A DNA stretch of 32,770 nt, taken from Lachnospiraceae bacterium (GTDB lineage: Bacteria; Bacillota; Clostridia; Lachnospirales; Lachnospiraceae). The translations under genes were made by a program, and so were the position numbers. The DNA lies in the NCBI GenBank assembly GCA_021205225.1, contig JAJPXX010000029.1:1-32770 (forward strand), written 5' to 3'. The notes below the pieces were generated by a model. That model was not told the DNA's origin and searched no databases. It saw only the letters and a list, made by a program, of their open reading frames with translations. The stretch's first letter is position 1, and each line of letters opens with the position of its first letter. Below are positions 15,636 through 23,120 of the stretch, piece after piece.

Positions 15636-15770
15636 CACGGATAGATAAAAACGACGCTGGTACGGTGCAACGAGTGGGGAGAAATGGTTCCTGCTCGTCT
15701 GTGTGTGCAGCTGATTCTGACTCTTTGAGGAATACAGCAGGGTCAGGGATTGGAAAGGGGATCGAGGACG

Positions 15771-15980
15771 ATGCCATTGAGTATGGCAAAGACAGGAGAA
15801 GAGAACGTAATCAGGAAGATTGGCGGAAAGGAAGAGACCAGGCAGTTCCTTGAGGGACTTGGATTTGTCGTGGGAGGTATGGTTACCGTTATTTCTGAGG
15901 TGAGCGGAAATCTCATTGTGAATGTCAAGAATTCCCGCGTCGCGATTGGGAAAGAAATGGCGAACCATATTCTGGTTTAG
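15771..15980 (+). CDS. feoA: FeoA family protein, first copy
   Basis: A 69-aa SH3-like FeoA-domain protein, an accessory of the FeoB Fe2+ transporter thought to act at its cytosolic side. The core ETRQFLEGLGFVVGGMVTVISEVSGNLIVNVKNSRVAIGKEMANHILV has the order expected for FeoA, with the L-x-x-L-G-F turn and terminal I-x-V strand. The ATG at 15771 is used; a TTG in frame at 15750 is possible but less likely. It is the first gene of the feo operon, 24 nt ahead of the second feoA. Paired feoA genes before feoB are common in Clostridia. Confidence 0.9.
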   Translation: MPLSMAKTGEENVIRKIGGKEETRQFLEGLGFVVGGMVTVISEVSGNLIVNVKNSRVAIGKEMANHILV

Positions 15981-16004
15981 CGCAAGGAGGGAAAGGAGGA
16001 CATT

Positions 16005-16226
16005 ATGAAAACATTGAGAGAAGCTTCTGTTGGAGAGACGGTTACCGTGCAGAAAATATCAGGAGAAGGCCCTGTGAAGAGGCGCATCATGGATATGGGG
16101 ATCACGAAAGGCGTGGAGATCTTTGTCCGCAAAGTTGCGCCGCTCGGAGACCCGGTTGAAGTCACGGTGAGAGGGTATGAGCTGTCGCTTCGGAAAGAAG
16201 ACGCACAGATGATACAGGTGGATTAA
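16005..16226 (+). CDS. feoA: FeoA family protein, second copy
   Basis: A 73-aa FeoA: MKTLREASVGETVTVQKI, the GPVKRRIMDMGITKGVEIFVRK turn and RGYELSLRKEDAQMIQV. It matches the family better than the first copy, including the R-R-I-M-D-M-G-I motif. A strong ribosome-binding site (GGAGGAAAGGAGGACATT region) precedes ATG. The two copies differ clearly, so they probably have distinct roles rather than being a recent duplication. It is followed by a 244-nt gap before feoB, unusually long for this operon, which holds the TTAG repeat array. Confidence 0.95.
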   Translation: MKTLREASVGETVTVQKISGEGPVKRRIMDMGITKGVEIFVRKVAPLGDPVEVTVRGYELSLRKEDAQMIQVD

Positions 16227-16240
16227 ATTTTATAATTGAG

Positions 16241-16401
16241 TTAGTAAAAACGGACTTTTGTTAGCAAAATGAGATAATTGAAAGCAAAATATAATTCCGG
16301 TTAGAATGATATGACACAGGGTTAGGAAAACATAACATGAATCAGGAAAACAAATCCTGTATTAGAGAACCCGGATTTATATTAAAGAATTGTAACAAAA
16401 G
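16241..16401 (+). repeat. Degenerate ~20-bp-period array of TTAGnAAAA units
   Basis: Between feoA2 and feoB, TTAG or a close variant begins at 16241, 16261, 16281 (AAAG), 16301, 16322, 16342 (TCAG), 16362 and 16382 (TTAA). The spacings are 20, 20, 20, 21, 20, 20 and 20. Most units continue as nAAAA and then an unconserved half. Because 20 is not a multiple of three, the TAG triplets close all forward frames, so it is not coding. Spacing of two helical turns would put every motif on one DNA face. Function unknown. Confidence 0.6.
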
Positions 16402-16470
16402 ACCGGAATATAAGATGAGAAGCTTTACGGATTCCGATATCAGAAAGTCATAAGGAAGAAGGAGAAGAAA

Positions 16471-18990
16471 ATGGCGATTAAAATTGCACTTGCGGGCAAT
16501 CCGAACTGTGGTAAGACCACATTGTTCAATGCCCTGACCGGTTCGAACCAGTACGTTGGCAACTGGCCTGGCGTAACGGTTGAGAAAAAGGGAGGAAAGC
16601 TGAAAGGACACAGAGATGTCGAGATCATGGATCTTCCGGGTATCTATTCCCTTTCCCCTTATACGCTGGAAGAAGTGGTAGCGAGAAATTATATTATCAA
16701 TGAACACCCGGACGCGATCATCAATATCATTGACGGGACGAACATTGAGCGGAACCTTTACCTCTCTACCCAAGTGATTGAACTGGGCATTCCGGTGGTC
16801 ATTGCCATCAACATGATGGATCTGGTGCAGAAAAACGGCGATACGATCAACACGAAGGCACTTTCAAAGAGCCTGGGCTGTGATGTGGTTGAGATTTCTG
16901 CGATGAAGGGTACCGGCATTGACGAGCTTTCGAAGAAAGCGGTTGCGGCGGCGAATTCGAAAAAGGCGGTCACACGCGTACATAAATTTGCAGACGAAGT
17001 GGAGGACTCGATTGCAAAAGTGGAGGAGAAGCTCGGCGGCAGTGTGCCGGATGCGCAGAAACGCTTTTTCGCGATCAAGCTGCTGGAGAAGGATTCCAAA
17101 ATCGCGGAAAATCTGAAGAGTACGCCGAATGTATCCGCGGAAATCAAAGCCCTTGAGGACGCATTTGACGACGATACAGAGAGCATTATTACAAGTGAGC
17201 GTTACGCATATATTTCTTCCATTATTGATAAATGCGTAAAGAAGAAATCCGCAAAGGAGAAGCTGACGACTTCTGATAAAATCGACCGTATCGTGACAAA
17301 CCGGATTCTGGCGCTGCCGATTTTTGCGCTGGTGATGTTCCTGGTTTACTACATTGCAATGTCGACGATCGGCGCGGCGGCGACGGACTGGACGAACGAC
17401 AATCTCTTTGGCGATGGCTTCCATCTCCTTGGAATCGGTACGGCGGAATGGAGCGAGGCCGATGAAGAGTACGCCGGTGCGGCAGAAGTGATTACCGGAT
17501 TCACAGACTACGCGGCGGATCAGGGGTATGACGTGGATGCGATCGCGGAAGCTCTCGATGAAGAATCGGAGGAGTATGATGCAGATGCAGCCGCGGAGGC
17601 TCTGACGGAACTGATTGCGATGTTTGACGAATCCTCTGTGGCAGAGTATACTGTAGAAGACGAGGAAACACTGGAAGTATCGGACGCAGAGGCAACCTAT
17701 GAGGATCTGACTGCGGCGGCTGAGGTTTACGCGGCATATGAATATACCGCTCCGGAAATGGGAGATTACGGCATTTATGTTCCGAGTATCCCGATGCTTT
17801 TTGAAAACCTGTTAAATGCGCTGAACTGTGCAGACTGGCTCTCCGGGCTGGTTCTTGACGGTATTGTAGCCGGCGTTGGCGCTGTGCTGGGATTTGTTCC
17901 GCAGATGCTGGTACTGTTCATCCTGCTGGCATTCCTGGAGTACTGCGGTTACATGGCGCGTATCGCGTTTATCCTGGATCGGATCTTCCGCAGATTCGGC
18001 CTTTCCGGAAAATCCTTTATCCCGATGCTGGTCAGCATGGGCTGCGGGGTTCCGGGTATTATGGCGAGCCGTACCATTGAAAATGAAAAAGACCGCCGGA
18101 TGACGATCATGACGACGACCTTTATCCCGTGCGGCGCGAAGGTTCCGTTTATCGCGATGGTAGCGGGCGCGCTTCTTGGCGGGAATCCGCTGATCGCGAC
18201 TGCGGCTTACTTTATCGGCGTGGCGGCAGTGATCTGCTCTGGAATTATTCTGAAAAAGACAAAGATGTTCGCGGGCGACCCGGCTCCGTTTGTGATGGAG
18301 CTGCCGGCATATCATATGCCGAAGGTCAGCGCGGTGCTGCGCAGCATGTGGGAGCGCGGCTGGTCTTTCATCAAGAAAGCAGGTACGATCATTCTGCTTT
18401 CTACGATAGTGATTTGGTTCCTGACCTACTTTGGATTCGCAGAAGATGGCTTCCGGATGCTCTCTGAGGATGAGATTGATTACAGTATCCTGGCGGCACT
18501 CGGCGGAGCAATCTCCTGGATTTTCATCCCGCAGGGCTGGGGCAACTGGCAGGCGGCGGTGGCATCAATCACCGGTCTCGTGGCAAAGGAGAACATCGTA
18601 GGTACGATGGGTATCCTCTATGCAGGGGGCGAGGGAACCGTATGGCAGAATATGCAGGCGGCGTTTGTATCCGGCGGTTCTTCAACTGCGGCAGGGCTTT
18701 CTTTCCTGCTCTTCAACCTGCTGTGCGCGCCATGCTTCGCGGCTATGGGCGCGATCAAGCGTGAGATGAACAATATCAAATGGTTCTGGTTCGCGATCGG
18801 ATATCAGTGCGGTTTTGCGTATCTGGTATCGCTGGTAGCATATCAGCTTGTCGGCCTTACCACAGGTGAATGCAGCTTCGGTATCTTTACGATTGTGGCA
18901 ATTGCAGTGGTAATCCTGTTTGTATATATGCTGGTTCGCCCGGATCCAAACAGGAAGCACATGAAGGTGGGAGCGCCTGTCAGGGCGTGA
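16471..18990 (+). CDS. feoB: Ferrous iron transporter FeoB with large acidic insert
   Basis: An 839-aa membrane protein that imports Fe2+. The N-terminal G domain has G1 at 9-16 (GNPNCGKT), T36 in G2, DLPG 54-57, NMMD 114-117 and SAMKG as G5; a GDI-like helical domain follows. The membrane part carries both Gate regions, with GCGVPGIMASRTIENEKDRRMTI and FIPCGAKVPF containing the conserved cysteines. Between the first membrane helix (LVYYIAMSTIGAA) and the next (GIVAGVGAVLGFVPQ), residues ~323-430 form an Ala/Asp/Glu-rich insert. It has about 36 acidic residues and no Lys or Arg. Typical FeoB has only a short loop there, expected outside the cell. Start ATG 16471 follows AAGGAAGAAGGAG. Confidence 0.97.
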   Translation: MAIKIALAGNPNCGKTTLFNALTGSNQYVGNWPGVTVEKKGGKLKGHRDVEIMDLPGIYSLSPYTLEEVVARNYIINEHPDAIINIIDGTNIERNLYLSTQVIELGIPVVIAINMMDLVQKNGDTINTKALSKSLGCDVVEISAMKGTGIDELSKKAVAAANSKKAVTRVHKFADEVEDSIAKVEEKLGGSVPDAQKRFFAIKLLEKDSKIAENLKSTPNVSAEIKALEDAFDDDTESIITSERYAYISSIIDKCVKKKSAKEKLTTSDKIDRIVTNRILALPIFALVMFLVYYIAMSTIGAAATDWTNDNLFGDGFHLLGIGTAEWSEADEEYAGAAEVITGFTDYAADQGYDVDAIAEALDEESEEYDADAAAEALTELIAMFDESSVAEYTVEDEETLEVSDAEATYEDLTAAAEVYAAYEYTAPEMGDYGIYVPSIPMLFENLLNALNCADWLSGLVLDGIVAGVGAVLGFVPQMLVLFILLAFLEYCGYMARIAFILDRIFRRFGLSGKSFIPMLVSMGCGVPGIMASRTIENEKDRRMTIMTTTFIPCGAKVPFIAMVAGALLGGNPLIATAAYFIGVAAVICSGIILKKTKMFAGDPAPFVMELPAYHMPKVSAVLRSMWERGWSFIKKAGTIILLSTIVIWFLTYFGFAEDGFRMLSEDEIDYSILAALGGAISWIFIPQGWGNWQAAVASITGLVAKENIVGTMGILYAGGEGTVWQNMQAAFVSGGSSTAAGLSFLLFNLLCAPCFAAMGAIKREMNNIKWFWFAIGYQCGFAYLVSLVAYQLVGLTTGECSFGIFTIVAIAVVILFVYMLVRPDPNRKHMKVGAPVRA

Positions 18991-19096
18991 CAGCCTGAGA
19001 AAAAGGAAGCGCGGCCACTGTGTGGAAAGGCTGTAATCTGGCAAAAAGGGAACTGTGATGGGAAAACACGGAACAGCTATAACATGGTAATATGCA

Positions 19097-19118
19097 GGGA
19101 CAGGGCTTGCCCTGTCCC
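19097..19118 (+). other. Hairpin between feoB and the Cys-rich gene
   Basis: GGGACAGGGC and GCCCTGTCCC form a perfect 10-bp stem with a TT loop, followed by CTTTC. The T tract is too weak for strong termination. It may attenuate or protect the upstream message and so lower expression of the downstream peptide. Confidence 0.5.
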
Positions 19119-19164
19119 CTTTCAGAAGGGCCGAAAACGGTAAGAAGGTGGAGGCGTGATTAAT

Positions 19165-19302
19165 ATGGGGACAATCATAGTAGGCGGGATTCTGATTGTG
19201 ATCGTGGCACTCATTATCCGAAGCATGGTAAAAGATAAAAAGGCGGGAAAATCTTTCCAGTGCGGCGGCGATTGCGGGCACTGTAAGGGGCATTGCGAGT
19301 GA
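19165..19302 (+). CDS. FeoB-associated Cys-rich membrane protein
   Basis: A 45-aa peptide: one membrane helix (residues ~3-19, TIIVGGILIVIVALIIR), a basic linker (KDKKAGK) and a terminal C-G-G-D-C-G-H-C-K-G-H-C motif, a CxxxCxxCxxxC pattern. This is the family annotated as FeoB-associated Cys-rich membrane protein, found directly after feoB in Firmicutes. It may hand over or hold Fe2+ at the cytosolic mouth of FeoB; this role is inferred from context. ATG 19165 is chosen, with GGTGGAGG ahead of it; a GTG at 19156 in the same frame is too close to that site. Confidence 0.9.
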   Translation: MGTIIVGGILIVIVALIIRSMVKDKKAGKSFQCGGDCGHCKGHCE

Positions 19303-19349
19303 ATTTATTTGGCATTTACTCAGAACAGTAAAAAAATTAAAATTCCCCC

Positions 19350-19377
19350 TTGTTTTTTTTGAAAAAGCGTGTATAAT
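19350..19377 (+). promoter_or_regulatory. tRNA operon promoter
   Basis: TTGTTT (19350-19355), a 16-bp spacer and TATAAT (19372-19377), ~35 nt before the first tRNA. Confidence 0.65.
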
Positions 19378-19411
19378 TGCTTTTGTTCGACACGAGAGTA
19401 TTCGGAAGTAT

Positions 19412-19485
19412 GGAAGTATAGCTCAGCTGGGATGAGCGTTCGCCTCACACGCGAAAGGTCAGGAGTTCGAGCCTCCTTACTTCCA
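19412..19485 (+). tRNA. tRNA-Val (CAC)
   Basis: The acceptor stem GGAAGTA pairs with TACTTCC. The D arm is GCTC...GAGC. The anticodon stem TTCGC/GCGAA holds loop CTCACAC with anticodon CAC, reading GUG (Val). The T arm is AGGAG-TTCGAGC-CTCCT. CCA is not encoded. It is followed after 7 nt by tRNA-Ala in the same transcript. Confidence 0.93.
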
Positions 19486-19492
19486 CTTATAT

Positions 19493-19565
19493 GGGCTTGT
19501 AGCTCAGCTGGGAGAGCGTTCGGTTCGCATCCGAGAGGTCGAGGGTTCGAATCCCTTCAGGTCCA
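19493..19565 (+). tRNA. tRNA-Ala (CGC)
   Basis: The acceptor stem GGGCTTG pairs with CAGGTCC and includes the G3-U70 pair that marks tRNA-Ala. The anticodon loop is TTCGCAT with CGC, reading GCG (Ala). The T arm is GAGGG-TTCGAAT-CCCTT. CCA is not encoded. Confidence 0.92.
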
Positions 19566-19571
19566 TGAAGA

Positions 19572-19607
19572 AAGGCTTTGATCATGAGTATGGTCAGAGC
19601 TTTTTTT
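19572..19607 (+). terminator. Terminator of tRNA operon
   Basis: AAGGCTTTGATC (19572-19583) pairs with GGTCAGAGCTTT (19592-19603), including G-U pairs, and is followed by a seven-T run (19601-19607). Confidence 0.85.
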
Positions 19608-19649
19608 GATGCGCAGAGGCGCACATTTCTTATCTTTTCCTTAACTCCG

Positions 19650-19678
19650 TTGACAGATGACAGATCCTATGATAATGT
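19650..19678 (+). promoter_or_regulatory. Promoter of GntR-ABC operon
   Basis: TTGACA (19650-19655), a 17-bp spacer and TAATGT (19673-19678). The palindrome at 19679-19709 begins immediately after the -10 and covers the transcription start. Confidence 0.6.
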
Positions 19679-19709
19679 CCAGGTGTACTAGTAAAGTTAG
19701 TACACCTGG
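19679..19709. promoter_or_regulatory. GntR/YtrA-type operator
   Basis: CCAGGTGTACTA (19679-19690), seven bases and TAGTACACCTGG (19698-19709) form a perfect 12-bp inverted repeat. It lies between the -10 and the ribosome-binding site of the gntR gene; in fact the CCTGGAGG end touches that site. This is the expected position for autorepression. Confidence 0.82.
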
Positions 19710-19719
19710 AGGTGAAGCT

Positions 19720-20100
19720 ATGATAGGGATTGATTTGCAGAACCGCCGTCCGATCTACGAGCAGATCACGGAGCGGTTCGAAACCCTGATTGTAAATGGC
19801 GTGTTGGAGCCAGACAGTCAGATGCCTTCCGTGCGTTCCCTCGCGATGGAACTCTCGATTAATCCAAATACGATACAGAAAGCCTACAGTATGCTGGAGC
19901 AGGAGGGATATATCTATCCTGTGAAAGGCCGGGGGAATTTTGTATCGGGGAATGGGGCTTTGATGAAACAGAAGAAGCAGGAGAGTGTGTTCCGTACCCT
20001 GAATGAACTGGTGCTTAAGGGGAAGGAACTGGATATTTCGTGTGAGGATTTTCTGGAAAAAGCCAGGGAGTATTATGAACTGGGGGAGGCGGAAGCATGA
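19720..20100 (+). CDS. GntR family regulator, YtrA subfamily
   Basis: A 126-aa transcriptional repressor. Residues ~8-75 form the GntR winged helix: RPIYEQITERFETLIVNGVLEPDSQMPSVRSLAMELSINPNTIQKAYSMLEQEGYI, followed by the wing VKGRGNFV. Only a short helical C-terminal tail is present, which defines the YtrA type that controls adjacent ABC transporters. ATG 19720 follows GGAGGTGA. The stop overlaps the start of the ABC ATPase gene by four bases (ATGA), so translation is coupled. It should bind the 31-bp palindrome in its own promoter; the inducer is unknown, although cell-wall-active antibiotics induce several relatives. Confidence 0.93.
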   Translation: MIGIDLQNRRPIYEQITERFETLIVNGVLEPDSQMPSVRSLAMELSINPNTIQKAYSMLEQEGYIYPVKGRGNFVSGNGALMKQKKQESVFRTLNELVLKGKELDISCEDFLEKAREYYELGEAEA

Positions 20101-20999
20101 TTCAGATGGAAAAAGTGACAAAGCGCTTTGGGGATATCATGGCGCTCAATGGTGTGGATGCCGAGATAGGTGAGAATTGTATTTTTGGCCTGGTCGGCAC
20201 GAACGGAGCCGGGAAAAGCACGCTGCTGCGTGTGATTGCCGGTGTGCTGAAGGCAGACGGAGGGCAGGTTAAAATTGACGAGCGCCCGGTGTGGGAGAAT
20301 GTGCAGGCAAAGGAAAAGGTTTGCTTTATCCCGGATACGGCGATGTTTTTTCCGAATGCGACTGCAGAGATAATGCGGGATTATTATCGGATTGTGTATC
20401 CGAAGTTTGACGCGGGGCGGTTTGACGATCTGCTGGGGAAATTTGAACTGGATCCGAAGCGGAAACTCTCGACCTTCTCGAAGGGGATGAAAAAGCAGGT
20501 ATCAGTGCTGCTCGGAATCTGCGCGAATACACAGTATCTGCTCTGCGATGAGACCTTTGACGGGCTGGATCCGGTGATGCGCCAGACAGTTAAAAGCCTG
20601 TTTGCATCGGAAATTTTAAGCCGGAAGTTTACTCCTGTGATTGCTTCGCACAGCCTGCGCGAGATTGAGGATATCTGTGATTATGTTGGGCTGCTGCATC
20701 GGGGCGGCATTCTGTTTGCGAAGGATCTTGATGAGATGAAGCTGGGAATACACAAGATTCAGTGCGTGATTCCGGATGCGGCAGACGAAGAGGCGCTGCT
20801 TGGGGAGCTTACCGTACTGCAAAAAGAGAAGCGGGGGTCGCTGCTCACGATTGTGGTGCGCGGAAGCTATGATGAGATTGACTGGAAAATTCAGGCGCGG
20901 CAGCCGCTGTTTTCAGAAATTTTGCCGCTGACGCTTGAGGAGATTTTTATCAGTGAAACGGAGGTGGCTGGTTATGACATCAAAAATCTCGTTTTCTGA
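20097..20999 (+). CDS. ABC transporter ATP-binding protein (YtrB-like)
   Basis: A 300-aa ATPase subunit. Walker A GTNGAGKST is at residues 34-42. The signature is degenerate (LSTFSKGMKKQ), Walker B is YLLCDETFDGLD with the catalytic Glu, and the switch His is in VIASHSLREIED. After the nucleotide domain (~215 aa) comes a ~75-residue C-terminal extension, as in many ABC-2-type ATPases. It pairs with the permease encoded next, whose start lies 26 nt inside this gene. Together with the GntR regulator this is the arrangement of ytr-type operons, which respond to envelope stress. Confidence 0.94.
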   Translation: MIQMEKVTKRFGDIMALNGVDAEIGENCIFGLVGTNGAGKSTLLRVIAGVLKADGGQVKIDERPVWENVQAKEKVCFIPDTAMFFPNATAEIMRDYYRIVYPKFDAGRFDDLLGKFELDPKRKLSTFSKGMKKQVSVLLGICANTQYLLCDETFDGLDPVMRQTVKSLFASEILSRKFTPVIASHSLREIEDICDYVGLLHRGGILFAKDLDEMKLGIHKIQCVIPDAADEEALLGELTVLQKEKRGSLLTIVVRGSYDEIDWKIQARQPLFSEILPLTLEEIFISETEVAGYDIKNLVF

Positions 21000-22929
21000 G
21001 CTGGTGCGTGGAGAAATGCGGCAGATGAACTGGCTGACAGCAGTGCAGATGGTAGTTTTTGTCCTCTTTTTACCGTTTCGGGCGATGATGTCGATGGCAA
21101 TTCGTCAGAATGAACTGATGCGCGAAGGGAAGACTGCCTACAGTGCGGTGGAACAGTTTGGCCGGCATATGGGGCTGGGACATGCGGAGAATACTGGCCT
21201 GATTCTGGTCTGCGGCGCGGTGTGTGCGCTGACGACATTTGCGTATCTGCATTCGCAGGTGAAGCAGGACTTTTATCACAGCCTGTCCCTGAAGCGGGAG
21301 GAGCTTTTTGGCGTAAAATATTTAAGCAGTGTGCTGACGTTTGTAATAGCGTATCTGGCCGGACAGCTGCTGACGGTTCTGGTTGGCCTGTTTTATCAGG
21401 CGCTGACCGGACAGATTGCGTCTGAGATCGCGCTTGCGAGTGTGCAGGGGATTTTATTTTATCTGTGCAGCTATTCGACCACTCTGGTTGCGATGATGCT
21501 GGCCGGGAATTTCCTGACGACATTTCTGGCAATCGGAGCATTTGGAGCTTATATGCCGATGCTGATGCTGCTCAGGGAATCGCTGGAAAGCGTATTTTTA
21601 AATACAAAGGTGGAGAGCATTTTCTCTCGTTCCGCCCAGTTTCGGTTCACTTCTCCCTGGGCGTGGTGTCTGTATTCCGGTTCCCGTGCGGGAATTACTT
21701 CCCGTATAACAGGGGCGGAAAAGCTGCCGACTGCGGGAGATCTCTGCCAGATCATCGCGATTACCGCAGTGCTGACGCTGGCAGCGCTGGCGTTGTATCG
21801 CGTAAGAAAAACAGAGGCTGCAGGTTCTGCGCTTGCGTTTCCCGTCCTCGAGCCGGTCATTAAGGTGATGGTCACGGTTCCGGTTTCCCTGGTAGCTGGT
21901 CTGATCGCTTATGAGCTGACGCAGGCAGTGTTCTTTGAGGTAATGTTTATCCTGCTCTTTGGCGCTCTGGCCTGTGTGATCATAGAGTTTATTTACCGAA
22001 TGGACATCTGCCAGGTCTTTGCCCATAAATGGCAGTTTGCGGTTTCCATTGTCATCGGCTGCGCGATTTTCTTTGCGTACCGTTTTGACCTGCCGGGATT
22101 CAATACCTATCTTCCAGCACAGGACGAGATTGCGGCAATGTCTGTTTCCTCGCCTGATTTTTCTTCCTATATTGCTTATGGCGACAATGGAGAAATTGTT
22201 TATTCCACGTCTTATCGGGAGCGCCTGGATCAGGTTGAATGGGACGAGTTTGACAAAATTTATGAGCTGGCCGAGGATGGGGTGGAAAACGTAAAAGAAT
22301 ATGGCCTTTCAGACGCCATCTATGACCAGAATGTGAATGGCGTATATATCAAGTATCATCTTAAGAGCGGGAAAGAGGTATACCGGTATTATCAGATCGA
22401 CAGGGAGCTTTATTGTGAAGTGATGAATGAGCTGTTTCAGGAAGAAGACTTCAAAGAACCGTATTTCCCGATTTGTACATGGGATGAGGAAACCCTGAAC
22501 AGGATTTCAGGCATCTGGGTTTATCTGTATGGATATAGTGTAGAAACATTGCTCGAGACGGATAAAGATACTGTGAATGACGCCAGAACGGAAGAAGAGC
22601 TGGAGGCAGAAAGTGAATTCGCAGATGAGAGTGAGGCAGAAGAACTTTCAGACACAACAGAGGACGTGGATGAGGAAGAGTGGTATTATGTGGAGTCTTA
22701 CAGTGTGCTTGACATTACCGTGCCTTTATCCAGACTTTCGGAGCTGATGGAAGCGTACCGGGAGGATTTGAAGGAAGTGTCGTTCGAAGATATCTATTAC
22801 AGCAATGATAACAGTTATATATACTTTTATCTGGACAGTACCTATCAGAGCGATGATTATCCGGTCAATGCGAAGTTTACCAATACTATGGCGCTGCTGA
22901 GCGAGATTTACCTGGAGCAGCAGGGGTGA
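20974..22929 (+). CDS. ABC transporter permease with acidic extracellular C-terminal domain
   Basis: A 651-aa membrane subunit partnered with the preceding ATPase. Hydrophobic segments run from ~19 to ~380 (for example LTAVQMVVFVLFLPFRAMM, VLTFVIAYLAGQLLTVLVGLFY, VIIEFIYRMD region and AVSIVIGCAIFFAYRF). A large, mostly soluble C-terminal domain of ~270 residues follows, probably outside the cell. That domain holds a strongly acidic run (TEEELEAESEFADESEAEEL and onward) and repeated Tyr-rich strands. It recalls the DUF6449-type extracellular region of ABC-2 permeases in Firmicutes; this match is from memory. The start ATG 20974 follows GGAGGTG; a TTG at 20935 is less likely. Confidence 0.88.
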   Translation: MTSKISFSELVRGEMRQMNWLTAVQMVVFVLFLPFRAMMSMAIRQNELMREGKTAYSAVEQFGRHMGLGHAENTGLILVCGAVCALTTFAYLHSQVKQDFYHSLSLKREELFGVKYLSSVLTFVIAYLAGQLLTVLVGLFYQALTGQIASEIALASVQGILFYLCSYSTTLVAMMLAGNFLTTFLAIGAFGAYMPMLMLLRESLESVFLNTKVESIFSRSAQFRFTSPWAWCLYSGSRAGITSRITGAEKLPTAGDLCQIIAITAVLTLAALALYRVRKTEAAGSALAFPVLEPVIKVMVTVPVSLVAGLIAYELTQAVFFEVMFILLFGALACVIIEFIYRMDICQVFAHKWQFAVSIVIGCAIFFAYRFDLPGFNTYLPAQDEIAAMSVSSPDFSSYIAYGDNGEIVYSTSYRERLDQVEWDEFDKIYELAEDGVENVKEYGLSDAIYDQNVNGVYIKYHLKSGKEVYRYYQIDRELYCEVMNELFQEEDFKEPYFPICTWDEETLNRISGIWVYLYGYSVETLLETDKDTVNDARTEEELEAESEFADESEAEELSDTTEDVDEEEWYYVESYSVLDITVPLSRLSELMEAYREDLKEVSFEDIYYSNDNSYIYFYLDSTYQSDDYPVNAKFTNTMALLSEIYLEQQG

Positions 22930-23025
22930 AGAAGAGGGACTGCGTCAAAAACAGAATATTGGTCTTTCACACGAATCGTTCTATACCGGATTATATGACA
23001 GCCAAAGGGAATGCAATGTTGAAGG

Positions 23026-23054
23026 TTGACAGTATTTTGTGAAAATGGTAACAT
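23026..23054 (+). promoter_or_regulatory. Promoter of heterodimeric ABC exporter operon
   Basis: TTGACA (23026-23031), a 17-bp spacer and TAACAT (23049-23054), about 60 nt upstream of the first start codon. No operator palindrome is obvious. Confidence 0.7.
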
Positions 23055-23120
23055 ATGGATTGCGTTAGCAGACAGGTTAACAGACATAGAAAATGGCGTA
23101 AAAGACAGGGAGAGAAAAAT

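Noticed and set aside
15633..15770. Metal riboswitch in the feo leader
   Set aside because: Only a simple 7-bp hairpin is visible. I cannot match it to the NiCo or Mn riboswitch architecture.
16241..16401. CRISPR array
   Set aside because: The units share only about nine bases, there are no long identical repeats or spacers of typical size, and no cas genes are present.
16864..17424. A 186-codon minus-strand frame inside feoB
   Set aside because: It lies wholly within the conserved G domain of feoB and has no family features.
19412..19565. tRNA genes as an integration site
   Set aside because: No integrase or direct repeat of a tRNA 3' end is seen next to them; the only recombinase here lies at the left edge in another gene.
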